From Syntrophotalea acetylenivorans (lineage in GTDB: Bacteria; Desulfobacterota; Desulfuromonadia; Desulfuromonadales; Syntrophotaleaceae): 64,000 nt of DNA. Where the stretch lies: assembly GCF_001887775.1 (NCBI RefSeq), contig NZ_CP015519.1, forward strand, positions 2,912,001-2,976,000, in the 5' to 3' direction. The notes below the pieces were generated by a model, which did not search any database, was not told the DNA's origin, and was given only the letters and a program-made list of their open reading frames with translations. Positions 26,104 through 34,827 of this stretch are shown in pieces. Numbering within the stretch: position 1 is the stretch's first letter; each line of letters starts with the position of its first letter. The translations under genes and the position numbers were made by a program.

Positions 26104-27685
26104 ATCCCTGTCCGTGTTGTTGTTGCAGCCGCCAGCAATCAAGCCGGCCGGCCCGCCCCTTGGTTTGGCTGTGCTCCTCGGATATTTACATCGTCAGGGT
26201 GTAGAATCTCAAGCTCTTGATGCCAATCTGGGCGCCTACCGTTATCTGTTGCAGCCTGAACGATTGGCTGCGATGGTTCAGCCGACGGCAACAACCTCTC
26301 TGCGTCGGGCGATAAAAAATACCGAACGGTCCTGGACTCTACTTACCTCCCCGGCGGCTAGCCGCTCTTTTGCTCGATACCAAACTGCCGTTCACCATCT
26401 GAATACGGCTTTGGGTGTTTATCGTGGCATGAATGGCGACGAGCGCCTGACCCTTGGTGACTATCGCCACGGGGGGCGCTCGGAATTCTCTTTGAACGAT
26501 CTGCAACAGTTTGCCGATGCCGAAGCTTCAACCCTGTTTGGTTCCTATTTTGCGGAGGAACTGTTGCCGAAGGTTGTTGCCTGCAAACCAAGCCTCGTCG
26601 CTCTGTCTATTAATTATCGACACCAACTGCTTCCCGCTTTCGAGTTGGCCGGGATGCTCCGCCGAGCCTTGCCCGGCGTGAAACTGGTTGCGGGCGGTGG
26701 CATGCTGACTTCCTGGCGGGCAGAACTGGAAAAGTCAGGCGACGTCTTGCTTCCCTTCGATCACCTGGTGTTCGGCCCCGGCGAAGAGGCGTTGTTGCGT
26801 TTGGCCAGAGAAGGGGTCGATGATTTTTTTCTCGAAGGCAGCACCTGTCTCTCCTTTACTCCGAATTTTAGTGGTCTGGTCCCCGGCGATTATGCGAGCC
26901 CCGAACCGGTTTTGCCGGTAACCGCTTCGCGGGGCTGCTACTGGAAGGGGTGCCTCTTTTGTCCTGAAGCTGTTGCGCCGACGCATACTTATCGCAGTTG
27001 TGCGCCAGCCGAGGTGCCTGACCTGTTGCTGACACTGGCCCGGCAATGGCAAGTGCGGCATTTTCATTTCACCGACAACGCCCTGCCGATGCCGGTGTTG
27101 AATGCGTTAGCGGCCCGTCGAGACGATTTGGCCGGAATGTCCTGGTACGGCTTTGTTCGTTTTGAAGAAGCCTTGACCGATATCCAACTGGTCGATCAAC
27201 TGGCCACTGCTGGGTGCCGAATGTTGCAGCTTGGCCTGGAAAGCGGATCCCAGACGGTTCTCGATAAGCTCGGCAAGGGCACTGCCGTCACGACGGCTGC
27301 GGCAGTTTTAAGCGCGCTGCATCGGGCCGGAATTGGGACTTATGTTTACGTCATGTTTGGCATTCCTGACGAAACGGAAGAGGATCGACGTGCGACCCTG
27401 CGCTTTTTAGAAACACATGCCAATGCCATCGGTTATCTGAATCTGGCCATCATGAATCTGCCTCATCAGTCGGAACTGGCGGCCGGGCGAGACGCGAGCG
27501 TTCAAGCAGAGGGGGAGCGAGGGCTTTATCTAACCGGCGCCGCAGAGCAGCAACGGCGCACCGATGCCCGTCGCTTCATCCAGCAGGAGTTGCTTGCTTC
27601 GCCCGCTATACGGGCCATCGTCAACCGCACTCCGCCGCTGTTTACCTCCGACCATGCGTTTTTCTTCGATCCGCAGGCCATGTAA
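26096..27685 (+). CDS. B12-binding-type radical SAM protein
   Basis: 529 residues. The N-terminal part (VLLLQPPAIKPAGPPLGLAVLLGYLH) matches a cobalamin-binding-like domain of the MiaB-related radical SAM class. The iron-sulfur cysteines are C281, C286 and C289 (SRGCYWKGCLFC), a CxxxxCxxC spacing used by some members of this class instead of CxxxCxxC. The (beta/alpha) barrel continues through LGLESGSQTVLDKLGKG. The substrate is unknown. Overlaps the MauE-like gene by eight bases, completing a four-gene operon. Confidence 0.88.
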   Translation: MTESLSVLLLQPPAIKPAGPPLGLAVLLGYLHRQGVESQALDANLGAYRYLLQPERLAAMVQPTATTSLRRAIKNTERSWTLLTSPAASRSFARYQTAVHHLNTALGVYRGMNGDERLTLGDYRHGGRSEFSLNDLQQFADAEASTLFGSYFAEELLPKVVACKPSLVALSINYRHQLLPAFELAGMLRRALPGVKLVAGGGMLTSWRAELEKSGDVLLPFDHLVFGPGEEALLRLAREGVDDFFLEGSTCLSFTPNFSGLVPGDYASPEPVLPVTASRGCYWKGCLFCPEAVAPTHTYRSCAPAEVPDLLLTLARQWQVRHFHFTDNALPMPVLNALAARRDDLAGMSWYGFVRFEEALTDIQLVDQLATAGCRMLQLGLESGSQTVLDKLGKGTAVTTAAAVLSALHRAGIGTYVYVMFGIPDETEEDRRATLRFLETHANAIGYLNLAIMNLPHQSELAAGRDASVQAEGERGLYLTGAAEQQRRTDARRFIQQELLASPAIRAIVNRTPPLFTSDHAFFFDPQAM

Positions 27686-27725
27686 TGAACAAAATTCAAC
27701 AAAATGGATAACCAAGGGCAATCGG

Positions 27726-27784
27726 TCCACGGAAAACACTGAAAGCACGGAATGGTTGGAGTCTTTTTCCGTGTCTTCCGTGGA
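27726..27784. repeat. Inverted repeat of the TCCACGGAAAACACGGA type
   Basis: Left arm TCCACGGAAAACACTGAAAG and right arm TTTTTCCGTGTCTTCCGTGGA fold into a long hairpin. This class of 'cacgga/acacgga' intergenic repeat resembles the one at 52750-52829 and is frequent in environmental genomes. It occupies the 184-base gap before the KamA gene. Confidence 0.6.
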
Positions 27785-27869
27785 CAAAGAACAGATGTTC
27801 TACGTCATGGACTCGAAGCGGAGGCTGTGGTAAACCTCGACACTCTTTTTCCCTGGAGTAGCTCTGTTT

Positions 27870-28907
27870 ATGGAAGTCTGGCAACATACCCTGCGGCAGG
27901 CCCTGGTCGATCCCGCCGAACTGGCGGAGCGATTCGATGTCGCTGTGGCGCCCCTGCAGGAAGTGGCGCAACGCTACCCCATGCGCATCAGCCGCTACTA
28001 TTTCGACCTGATCGAGGCCCCCGGCGATGCCGTCTGGCGTCAGTGCGTACCCGATCTGCGTGAACTGACCGACCCGACCCTTTCGCCCGATCCTCTGGAC
28101 GAGGGACGGCTATCACCTGTACCGGCGGTGGTGCATCGCTATCCCGATCGGGTGCTGTTGCTGGCAGGCAGCGATTGCGCCACCTACTGCCGCTTCTGCA
28201 CTCGCAAGCGTAAGCTCGGTTGTTCATCTATGAAGGTCAGTGAGGCGGAGCTTCATGCAGGTATCGACTATGTTGCCGATCACTCGGAAGTGCGGGATGT
28301 GCTTTTGTCCGGGGGGGACCCTCTGCTTCTTGAAGATGACCAGTTGGAAGCAATTCTACTCCGCTTGAGTGCGATTCCCCATGTGGAGATGGTGCGTATC
28401 GGTAGCCGATTGCCCGTGACCCTGCCGGAACGCATAACCGACAATCTGTGCAAACTGCTACGCCGTTTCCCGCCCCTTTACCTGAATACTCACTTCAATC
28501 ATCCCCGGGAATTGACTCCTCAGGCGGCCGCTGCCTGCAACAAACTGGTCGATGCCGGTGTCGTTCTCGGCAATCAGACCGTGTTGTTGCGCGGGGTCAA
28601 CGACTCGGCGGTTACTCTGGCCAGGTTGTGGCGTGGTCTGTTGCGCCTGCGGGTTCGTCCCTATTATCTGCATCATATGGATCTGGTTCGCGGCACCGGT
28701 CATTTCCGTACCCGGATCGAGACCGGTCTAGGAATTCTGCAAGAGCTGCGTGGGCCTTTGTCCGGCATGGCCCTGCCTCATTATGTGATCGATAGCCCGG
28801 GCGGCAGGGGTAAGATTCCGCTGCTGCCTGAATCTATACTTCGGCTTGGCGAACAGGCGTTGCTGCGGGCCCCTGGTGGCGAGACGATTGAGTTTCCTAA
28901 TCACTAA
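27870..28907 (+). CDS. KamA-family radical SAM aminomutase
   Basis: 345 residues. CxxxCxxC cluster site C103, C107, C110 (CATYCRFCTRKR), SAM-binding LLSGGDPLLL, and the PLP-binding region near the C-terminus (YVIDSPGGRGKIPLLPE) as in lysine 2,3-aminomutase. The window also holds efp and epmA; in gammaproteobacteria EpmB (also KamA family, about 342 residues) makes the beta-lysine that EpmA attaches to EF-P. The motifs here (CTRKR, DSPGGRGKIP) are closer to free-lysine aminomutases than to EpmB (CFRRH), so either role is possible. Confidence 0.85.
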   Translation: MEVWQHTLRQALVDPAELAERFDVAVAPLQEVAQRYPMRISRYYFDLIEAPGDAVWRQCVPDLRELTDPTLSPDPLDEGRLSPVPAVVHRYPDRVLLLAGSDCATYCRFCTRKRKLGCSSMKVSEAELHAGIDYVADHSEVRDVLLSGGDPLLLEDDQLEAILLRLSAIPHVEMVRIGSRLPVTLPERITDNLCKLLRRFPPLYLNTHFNHPRELTPQAAAACNKLVDAGVVLGNQTVLLRGVNDSAVTLARLWRGLLRLRVRPYYLHHMDLVRGTGHFRTRIETGLGILQELRGPLSGMALPHYVIDSPGGRGKIPLLPESILRLGEQALLRAPGGETIEFPNH

Positions 28908-28979
28908 TCCCCCCTTCACTAACGAACGCTCTTCGACCAACTGTCAGCCATTGTCAGACCAGATATGGGTTGGAAAGCT

Positions 28980-29168
28980 TCAGTTTTTCGCGCCGCCGTG
29001 TTCAAGATGCTGAAGAGGAAAGGGGAGGTCAGTGGCGATCTGATAACTAAGATCCTGCGCTGGCGGCACACCTCGGGCGTTAGCACTCATAACGGTTAAC
29101 TTTTTGGCGTCGGCGTCGTCGACCTCGATAAAGTAACGTCCTATTACCTGCTTACCCCTGCCCCTCAA
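28980..29168 (-). CDS. Small hypothetical protein, possibly truncated
   Basis: The frame reads convincingly protein-like (VIGRYFIEVDDADAKKLTVM, then PPAQDLSYQIATDLPFPLQHLEHGG) but lacks a good start. The TTG at 29168 has no ribosome site and the frame stays open upstream to about 29233 without an ATG. This could be a gene remnant or a small protein with an unusual start. Nothing like it is recognised. Confidence 0.35.
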   Translation of the reverse strand: MRGRGKQVIGRYFIEVDDADAKKLTVMSANARGVPPAQDLSYQIATDLPFPLQHLEHGGAKN

Positions 29169-29299
29169 AAAAGTGCACTGGGCCAGCGATTCCTTGACCA
29201 GTCTGACAATGGAGTGGTAATTTCCATCGACAATTCACCCTGAAAACAGTTTCAAATCAACGAGCAACACTTACGCTAGTCATCTTGAGGCGATTCATT

Positions 29300-29611
29300 A
29301 TGCGAGTTTTAATTGCTGTCGTGTTTTTTTTGATCCCAGCCTTCTGCGTTGCAGCCTCATCAAATATAACGGTATACGCCCCCGGCCAATACGTCTATAA
29401 AACCACGATGCATGATTCAAGGCGTTCATACGATCCGTGGTTTGATGTGCAGATAGTCTGCAATCACGGCAAGAAAAATTACATAGTCTCCAATCAAAGA
29501 ACGAAAGAACAATTTTATCTTGACGCGAATCAGGCCGTTTATTTTTTTACCAGTCCCGGGCTTGAATCGATACGTGATTATAAATGCATCAAAGATTACG
29601 GGAGTAACTAG
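29300..29611 (+). CDS. Small secreted hypothetical protein
   Basis: 103 residues from the ATG at 29300, with GAGG nine bases upstream. A clear signal peptide (MRVLIAVVFFLIPAFCVAAS) precedes a mature part of about 80 residues with two cysteines (IVCNHG and YKCIKDYG) that could form a disulfide. The base composition is clearly richer in A+T than neighbouring genes, hinting at acquisition by transfer. A terminator follows. Function unknown. Confidence 0.6.
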   Translation: MRVLIAVVFFLIPAFCVAASSNITVYAPGQYVYKTTMHDSRRSYDPWFDVQIVCNHGKKNYIVSNQRTKEQFYLDANQAVYFFTSPGLESIRDYKCIKDYGSN

Positions 29612-29687
29612 TTGAGAGAGCACTTGAAAAAGCCACCCTTGAGCGAAGGTTTTAGTCAACGTCGATCGCCGGTTTAATTGAAAAGAA

Positions 29688-29719
29688 AGGGCCCGCACAA
29701 TCAGTGCGAGCCTTTTTTT
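29688..29719 (+). terminator. Rho-independent terminator
   Basis: GGCCCGCAC and GTGCGAGCC pair (one mismatch) around AATCA, followed by T7. It lies 77 bases after the small secreted protein gene. Confidence 0.75.
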
Positions 29720-29807
29720 GAGCGGCAGAAATAGGCCCAATCCTATTTGTCGGGGAAAATAGGTAATTGCGAAAAACGGTCTTGTTCGCGAGAACCGAAG
29801 CCAAGAA

Positions 29808-30704
29808 CTAGAAGTTGACCTTGCCCCCCGATCGCTCCACCGCCAGCTGCCAGAAGGCCTGCACGGCCGGGCGTTGCAGGTTGCGTTTGCTGGAACAGAG
29901 ACCGACCACATAGGGGTCGAGGGCTGGGCCGTTTTCAAGAATACGTACTTCTTCACGAAAGGGACTGCGGGCCAGAACCAGTTCCGGGACAATGCCGATG
30001 CCACAGCCGAGTCGTACCATGGCGATGAGCGCTTCGTTGCCGGAGACTTCGGATGTAATATTGGGAGTGATGCGCCGCTCTTTCAGCCATTGATCGAGGC
30101 GCCGCCGCGACAGGCCGCGCTGTGGTACGACCAGCGGTACTCGGGACAGGTCGATGATACCGTTCTTTAGCGGCAATTCGGTGGTGCTCTGCAGAGGTTC
30201 GATAAACAGCAGCGGCGTGTTGATAATGGGCAAGAACTGCAATTGGGCTCGATAACGATCGGGCAGGGCGGCTACCGCCAGATCGATGTCGCCGCTCTGC
30301 ACCAGAGCCACAGCCTGCTCAGCCACCCCGGTGCGCAGTTCCAGCTGTACCTCCCGATGGGCACTGCGAAAGGCCTCCAGCAGATGTGGCAACAGGCTGT
30401 AGACCGCGGTTACCGAGGCATAGATAGAGAGGCTGCCGGAGAGACCGCCCTCTCTTTGCAGACTGCTGCGCATGGCGTGCCATTCCTGCACCGTTCTTCG
30501 GGCGTAGGTTCGGAATTCTTCGCCGGCTGCCGAAAGGGCCACTTGCCGTTTGTCGCGAATGAATAAGGGCTGGCCCAGTTCTTCTTCAAGGCGTTGGATG
30601 GTTCGGGTCAATGCCGACGGACTTAGATTGCAGGCCTGACTGGTGCGACCGAAATGACGCAGCTCCGCCAGAGTCAGAAAAATCTCCAGATGACGAATGT
30701 CCAT
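29808..30704 (-). CDS. ilvY: LysR-family activator IlvY
   Basis: 298 residues. N-terminal winged helix-turn-helix (LEIFLTLAELRHFGRTSQACNLSPSALTRTIQRLEEELGQPLF) and a LysR substrate-binding domain. Sequence pattern and divergent placement to ilvC match E. coli IlvY, which binds acetolactate or acetohydroxybutyrate and activates ilvC. The end VPLVVPQRGLSRRRLDQWLK is also IlvY-like. A TGC-rich operator lies 13-29 bases before its own start, so autoregulation is likely. Confidence 0.88.
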   Translation of the reverse strand: MDIRHLEIFLTLAELRHFGRTSQACNLSPSALTRTIQRLEEELGQPLFIRDKRQVALSAAGEEFRTYARRTVQEWHAMRSSLQREGGLSGSLSIYASVTAVYSLLPHLLEAFRSAHREVQLELRTGVAEQAVALVQSGDIDLAVAALPDRYRAQLQFLPIINTPLLFIEPLQSTTELPLKNGIIDLSRVPLVVPQRGLSRRRLDQWLKERRITPNITSEVSGNEALIAMVRLGCGIGIVPELVLARSPFREEVRILENGPALDPYVVGLCSSKRNLQRPAVQAFWQLAVERSGGKVNF

Positions 30705-30716
30705 GAAATACTCCGT

Positions 30717-30733
30717 ATTGCGTTTTTTGCAAT
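30717..30733. promoter_or_regulatory. Probable IlvY operator
   Basis: ATTGC and GCAAT are separated by seven bases (TGCGTTTTTTGCA contains the LysR-type T-N11-A). A second related half-site, TTTACGCAATA, lies about 25 bases further toward ilvC, consistent with paired operators. Confidence 0.55.
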
Positions 30734-30754
30734 ATAGTATTCATAATAAATCAA

Positions 30755-30783
30755 TTTACGCAATAGTGGTTTTCGCGTATGGT
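30755..30783 (+). promoter_or_regulatory. Candidate ilvC promoter
   Basis: Weak -35 TTTACG (30755-30760), 17-base spacer and -10 TATGGT (30778-30783), as expected for an activator-dependent promoter. The predicted start at about 30790 coincides with the left edge of the family-1 repeat, so the repeat would become the ilvC leader. Confidence 0.4.
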
Positions 30784-30787
30784 GCTC

Positions 30788-30953
30788 TAGGAGTCTGTTG
30801 GACTTGACGGGCCGAAACGAAAAATTGGCTGTGAGAGGCCAGATTTTTGAGAATTTGAGAGCGAATAGCAGGGCTATTTGACGAAAATTGTCGAAAATAT
30901 GGGCCGATCAGGCGATTTTGCAGTCGGCTCATGGTAAGCCCGACAGCCTCCTG
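30788..30953. repeat. Dispersed repeat family 1, copy B (in ilvC leader)
   Basis: 166 bp, inverted relative to 791-955 with about four fifths identity by eye. Terminal inverted repeats: AGGAGTCTGTTGGACTT at the left and (opposite strand) AGGAGGCTGTCGGGCTT at the right. It lies between the ilvY/ilvC control region and the ilvC ribosome site. Confidence 0.82.
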
Positions 30954-30994
30954 ACCTATAAAATTTCCAATTCACCCACATAAGGAGAACAATC

Positions 30995-32467
30995 ATGGGA
31001 CAGAATTATTTTAATTCTCTGCCGCTGCGTCGCCAGCTTCAGGAACTCGGGACTTGCCGCTTTATGGACGCGTCGGAATTTGCCAACGGCTGTGAATATG
31101 CCAAAGGCAAGAAGATCGTCATCGTCGGTTGTGGCGCACAGGGCCTCAACCAGGGCCTCAACATGCGCGACAGCGGCCTCGACGTTGCCTACACCCTGCG
31201 TAAAGGTGCTATCGAAGAGAAGCGCCAGTCCTATCTCAACGCCACCGAAAACGGCTTTGCCGTCGGCACCTACGAAGAGATGCTGCCCACCGCCGACATC
31301 GTTATGAACCTCGCTCCCGACAAGCAGCACACCGACGTGGTTAACACCGTGGTGCCGTTGATGAAAGAAGGCGCGACCTTCTCCTATGCTCATGGCTTTA
31401 ATATTGTTGAAGAAGGTACTGTGATCCGCGCAGACCTGACGGTCATCATGGTCGCGCCCAAGTGCCCCGGTTCCGAGGTGCGTGAAGAGTACAAGCGCGG
31501 CTTTGGCGTTCCGACTCTGATCGCCGTACACGGCGAAAACGATCCCAACGGCGACGGCCTGGAGATCGCCAAGGCCCTCTGTTCCGCTCAGGGTGGCGAC
31601 CGCGCCGGGGTTCTTGAATCGTCCTTCGTCGCCGAAGTCAAATCCGACCTGATGGGCGAGCAAACCATCCTCTGCGGCATGCTGCAGGCCGGTGCGCTGC
31701 TCTGCTTCGACAAGATGACCCAGAACGGCATCGATGCCCCTTATGCCGTCAAGCTGATTCAGTTTGGTTGGGAGACTATCACTGAGGCACTCAAGCACGG
31801 TGGTATCACCAACATGATGGATCGTCTCTCCAATCCCGCCAAGCTGGTTGCTTTCGAATTGGCGGCTGAGCTCAAGCAGATTATGCGTCCCCTGTTCGAA
31901 AAGCATATGGACGACATCATCTCCGGCGAGTTTTCTCGCACCATGATGGAAGACTGGGCCAACGATGACATCAACTTGCTTACCTGGCGCGAGGCGACGG
32001 GCAAGACTGCTTTTGAGCAGACCGAAGGTGCGGGCGAGATTTCCGAGCAGGAGTATTTCGACAAGGCCATTCTGATGGTAGCCATGGTCAAAGCCGGCGT
32101 CGAATTGGCTTTCGAATCCATGGTTTCTTCCGGAATCGAGCCCGAGTCAGCTTACTACGAGTCCCTGCACGAAACCCCGCTGATCGCTAATACCATTGCT
32201 CGTAAGAAACTCTATGAGATGAACCGGGTGATCTCCGATACCGCCGAGTACGGTTGCTACCTTTTCGCCCACGCCTGCGTTCCTTTGCTGGAAGATTTCA
32301 TGAGCAAGGTCGGTACCGATGTCATCGGCAAGGGCCTCGATGTGACCGACAACAGTGTCGACAACAGCACCCTAGTCGCAGTCAACGCCGAGATTCGCTA
32401 CCACCTCATCGAAGAGGTCGGCCAGGAACTGCGTGCGGCCATGCAGGGCATGAAAGCTATCGTCTAA
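30995..32467 (+). CDS. ilvC: Ketol-acid reductoisomerase, class II
   Basis: 490 residues, the long class with two C-terminal knotted domains. It converts acetolactate and acetohydroxybutyrate to dihydroxy acids in valine and isoleucine synthesis, using NADPH. The nucleotide site is [14 protein letters not shown]; metal and substrate residues lie in [13 protein letters not shown]. Geobacter-type relatives usually have the short (about 338-residue) class I enzyme, so the long form together with ilvY resembles the gammaproteobacterial ilvYC unit. AAGGAGAACAATC precedes the ATG. Confidence 0.97.
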   Translation: MGQNYFNSLPLRRQLQELGTCRFMDASEFANGCEYAKGKKIVIVGCGAQGLNQGLNMRDSGLDVAYTLRKGAIEEKRQSYLNATENGFAVGTYEEMLPTADIVMNLAPDKQHTDVVNTVVPLMKEGATFSYAHGFNIVEEGTVIRADLTVIMVAPKCPGSEVREEYKRGFGVPTLIAVHGENDPNGDGLEIAKALCSAQGGDRAGVLESSFVAEVKSDLMGEQTILCGMLQAGALLCFDKMTQNGIDAPYAVKLIQFGWETITEALKHGGITNMMDRLSNPAKLVAFELAAELKQIMRPLFEKHMDDIISGEFSRTMMEDWANDDINLLTWREATGKTAFEQTEGAGEISEQEYFDKAILMVAMVKAGVELAFESMVSSGIEPESAYYESLHETPLIANTIARKKLYEMNRVISDTAEYGCYLFAHACVPLLEDFMSKVGTDVIGKGLDVTDNSVDNSTLVAVNAEIRYHLIEEVGQELRAAMQGMKAIV

Positions 32468-32492
32468 ACGACGAATAATTTATATCGCCAAC

Positions 32493-32537
32493 AAAAAGGG
32501 GGGCAGACTGCATCAGGCAGTCTGCCCCCCTTTTTTT
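32493..32537 (+). terminator. ilvC terminator
   Basis: A very strong stem, AAAAAGGGGGGCAGACTGC with GCAGTCTGCCCCCCTTTTTTT around ATCAG, 25 bases after the stop codon. Confidence 0.92.
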
Positions 32538-32548
32538 AGTTTGAAGAT

Positions 32549-32590
32549 GATGGCGTCGCAAAAACGGTGTTGAATGGCTAAGCGAAATAA
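32549..32590. repeat. Fragment of repeat family 2
   Basis: GATGGCGTCGCAAAAA (one end of family 2) is followed within ten bases by ATGGCTAAGCGAAA (the other end) in the same orientation, with the core missing. The remaining sequence to 32790 shows nothing further except a ribosome site for the next gene. Confidence 0.5.
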
Positions 32591-32790
32591 AAGAGAAGTC
32601 ACGCGCTCATTTTATCCACTCCGCATTTTGCTCGTGTCGCTACTGTTTTTTTGTATGGATCGGGGCCGTTGATTGACAACGATAATTAATCAAATATACT
32701 TAGGCATCGCTAATTGTTTGGAGAGGTTAAATCGACAAGGATTTCGAAAAGTTTAGCAAGGTCAAATCACCTGTAAATACGGAGGCCGTA

Positions 32791-33027
32791 ATGATTTATT
32801 ACTGTCCACTTGCGTTTTCTAGAGACTGCAACAAGGAGAAATGTTCCTTCCACGGTACGTCTAGTTGTATCGACGGTCAGTTGCGGGTCAGTGTCAGCAA
32901 CCGAACAAGTGGCCGGGGCGTTCCCTGTCCCCGTGCCCATGGTCCCAATTGCAATGAAAAAGATTGTTCCCTGTGGGGGTCGCCGAGTTGCAATGGGGGA
33001 GAAGTTAACATCTATATACAACTCTGA
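32791..33027 (+). CDS. Cys-rich protein with two identical-spacing cysteine modules
   Basis: 78 residues, ATG preceded by CGGAGGCCGTA. Two modules share the pattern C-x7-C-x4-C-x7-C: Cys5, 13, 18, 26 and Cys46, 54, 59, 67. Local similarity includes CN(K/E)EKxC and GxxSCxxG, so the protein arose by internal duplication. No signal peptide is present, which favours cytoplasmic metal or iron-sulfur binding over disulfides. I recognise no known family. It stands alone between the ilvC terminator and epmA (opposite strand). Confidence 0.7.
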   Translation: MIYYCPLAFSRDCNKEKCSFHGTSSCIDGQLRVSVSNRTSGRGVPCPRAHGPNCNEKDCSLWGSPSCNGGEVNIYIQL

Positions 33028-33155
33028 TCTGGTTGGCGGGTGCATGGACCATCGATTCCAAACCGGATTGTAATAGAATTGATGTCGAGATTAGGGCATG
33101 GCAAGGTCTGAGATGATCATGCTGTTGTAAAGACTCGCTGCATCAATCTTGGTTT

Positions 33156-34067
33156 TTACAGTAATTCGGGGGTGAAGGTTACCACTTCATCGATGGTGGT
33201 GGCGTCAGTGAGCAGCATCACCAGGCGATCGAGACCGAGGGCGATGCCGGCTGCTTCGGGCATGGCGGCTAGCTCGGTAAGGAATTTATCCGGGACAGGA
33301 TAGGGGGGCTTGCCGGCTGCTCGGCGCTCGGCTTCATCAGCGTCGAACCGTCGGCGTTGTTCTGTGGGATCGGTCAATTCGGAAAAGGCGTTAGCTAACT
33401 CAATGCCTGCCACATAGAGTTCAAAACGTTCGGCTACTTGAGGGCGCTCGGGATGGCAACGGGCAAGAGCTGCAAGTTCAGAGGGGTATTCGATAAGAAA
33501 TGTCGGCCGATCTCGGCCCAGGAGCGGTTCGACCTCCAGGGTTAGCAATTCGTCAAAGCGATTCGTCTCCAGGGCCGTGGCCAGTCCTAAGCTGGCATAG
33601 CGATCAAAAGCTTCTGCTACGGTGAGCCGTTCAAAGGGGCCACTCAGGTCAATGGTCTCACCTTGATAGACAATATTATCCTGCGGTGCCAACGCTCGAA
33701 GCAGTATCTCGCATTCGTCCATCAAGCGGCGGTAGTCGCAGTCGATGGCATACCATTCGAGCATGGTGAATTCGGGCAGGTGGCGCTTGCCCCGTTCTCC
33801 ATCCCGCCAGCAGTGGCAGATCTGAAACAGTTTCTCATAGCCCGCTGCCAGCAGCCGTTTCATGCACAGCTCAGGGCTGGTATGCAAGAACCAGTCAGCA
33901 CTGGTCATTGCATCGATATGGGCTTCAGGGGCGTTGCCCGGTAATCGCTGAGGGGTCTCGACTTCCAGATATTCCCGGGCATTAAAAAAGGCCCGGATCA
34001 TCTGTACGATCCGGGCCCTTTGTTCCAGCCGCGGACGCTTTCTGGTCAGCGCCCAATTGCCATCCAT
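33156..34067 (-). CDS. epmA: EF-P lysine lysyltransferase-like protein (GenX/PoxA)
   Basis: 303 residues, a class II lysyl-tRNA synthetase catalytic core without the anticodon-binding domain. Motif 2 is FQICHCWRDGERGKRHLPEFTMLEWY and motif 3 is GIALGLDRLVMLL. In E. coli EpmA attaches (R)-beta-lysine to a lysine of EF-P. The efp gene lies six bases upstream on the same strand, which strongly supports the same role here. Confidence 0.93.
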   Translation of the reverse strand: MDGNWALTRKRPRLEQRARIVQMIRAFFNAREYLEVETPQRLPGNAPEAHIDAMTSADWFLHTSPELCMKRLLAAGYEKLFQICHCWRDGERGKRHLPEFTMLEWYAIDCDYRRLMDECEILLRALAPQDNIVYQGETIDLSGPFERLTVAEAFDRYASLGLATALETNRFDELLTLEVEPLLGRDRPTFLIEYPSELAALARCHPERPQVAERFELYVAGIELANAFSELTDPTEQRRRFDADEAERRAAGKPPYPVPDKFLTELAAMPEAAGIALGLDRLVMLLTDATTIDEVVTFTPELL

Positions 34068-34073
34068 GATCGA

Positions 34074-34637
34074 CTATTCCTTGACCCGGGTAACGTACTC
34101 GCCGGTGCGGGTGTCGATCTGAATCAGGGTGCCTTCCTCAACGAAGGACGGCACTTGCAAGGTATAGCCGCTCTCTACGGTGGCCGGCTTGTTGTTGCCG
34201 GCGGCGGTGTCGCCCTTGACCCAGGGTTCGGATTGGGTGACCCGCAGATTGACGAAGTTGGGCAGAGTGATGCCGATGCCGCGCTCGCCGAACATCAGGA
34301 TCTTGACCTCCATGTTGTCGACCAGGAAGTATTTTTGGTCGCCGAGGGCTTCTTCCGGCAGGGTGGTCTGCTCGTAGGTTTTCTGGTCCATGAAGACATA
34401 TCCGGACTCATCCTGATAGAGGTACTGCATGTCGGATTCATGCAGAGCCGCAGGCTCAAAGCTTTCGCCAGAGCGGTAGGTGCGGTCGAACAGAGCACCG
34501 GTAATCATGTTACGCAGTTTGCATTTATATAGGGCTTGGCCTTTGCCAGGTTTAGAAAAATCGAACTGGGCGATGACGTGCGGTTCGCCGTCGATCATCA
34601 GCTTGGTACCTTTACGCAGGTCGGACGTGCTCAGCAT
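34074..34637 (-). CDS. efp: Elongation factor P
   Basis: 187 residues, three beta domains. The tip loop is FSKPGKGQAL with the modifiable lysine at residue 32 (E. coli K34), so it should be a substrate for the epmA product. The C-terminal signature IDTRTGEYVTRVK is intact. It relieves ribosome stalling at polyproline stretches. I chose the ATG at 34637; an upstream frame to 34730 has no site. It forms an operon with epmA. A second, Arg-tip paralogue is encoded at 43627. Confidence 0.95.
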   Translation of the reverse strand: MLSTSDLRKGTKLMIDGEPHVIAQFDFSKPGKGQALYKCKLRNMITGALFDRTYRSGESFEPAALHESDMQYLYQDESGYVFMDQKTYEQTTLPEEALGDQKYFLVDNMEVKILMFGERGIGITLPNFVNLRVTQSEPWVKGDTAAGNNKPATVESGYTLQVPSFVEEGTLIQIDTRTGEYVTRVKE

Positions 34638-34827
34638 GGTAATTGCTCCTCTATCTGTAATTGCCCCGGGGCTCAAAAGTGTCGAGAGTTTTAACATCAC
34701 ATTTAACCATAGGAATAACGTTCTTGTCATGAAAAAAGTCCCTTTTCTACGGCTTGCTCATAACGGCAGGTCATGCTATCAATGAAGCGGGATGAAACGG
34801 GGCCGTTTATTAGCATAGGAGCAATCG

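Noticed and set aside
30956-31906. 316-residue ORF antisense to ilvC
   Set aside because: Shadow of ilvC, whose forward frame has all KARI motifs.
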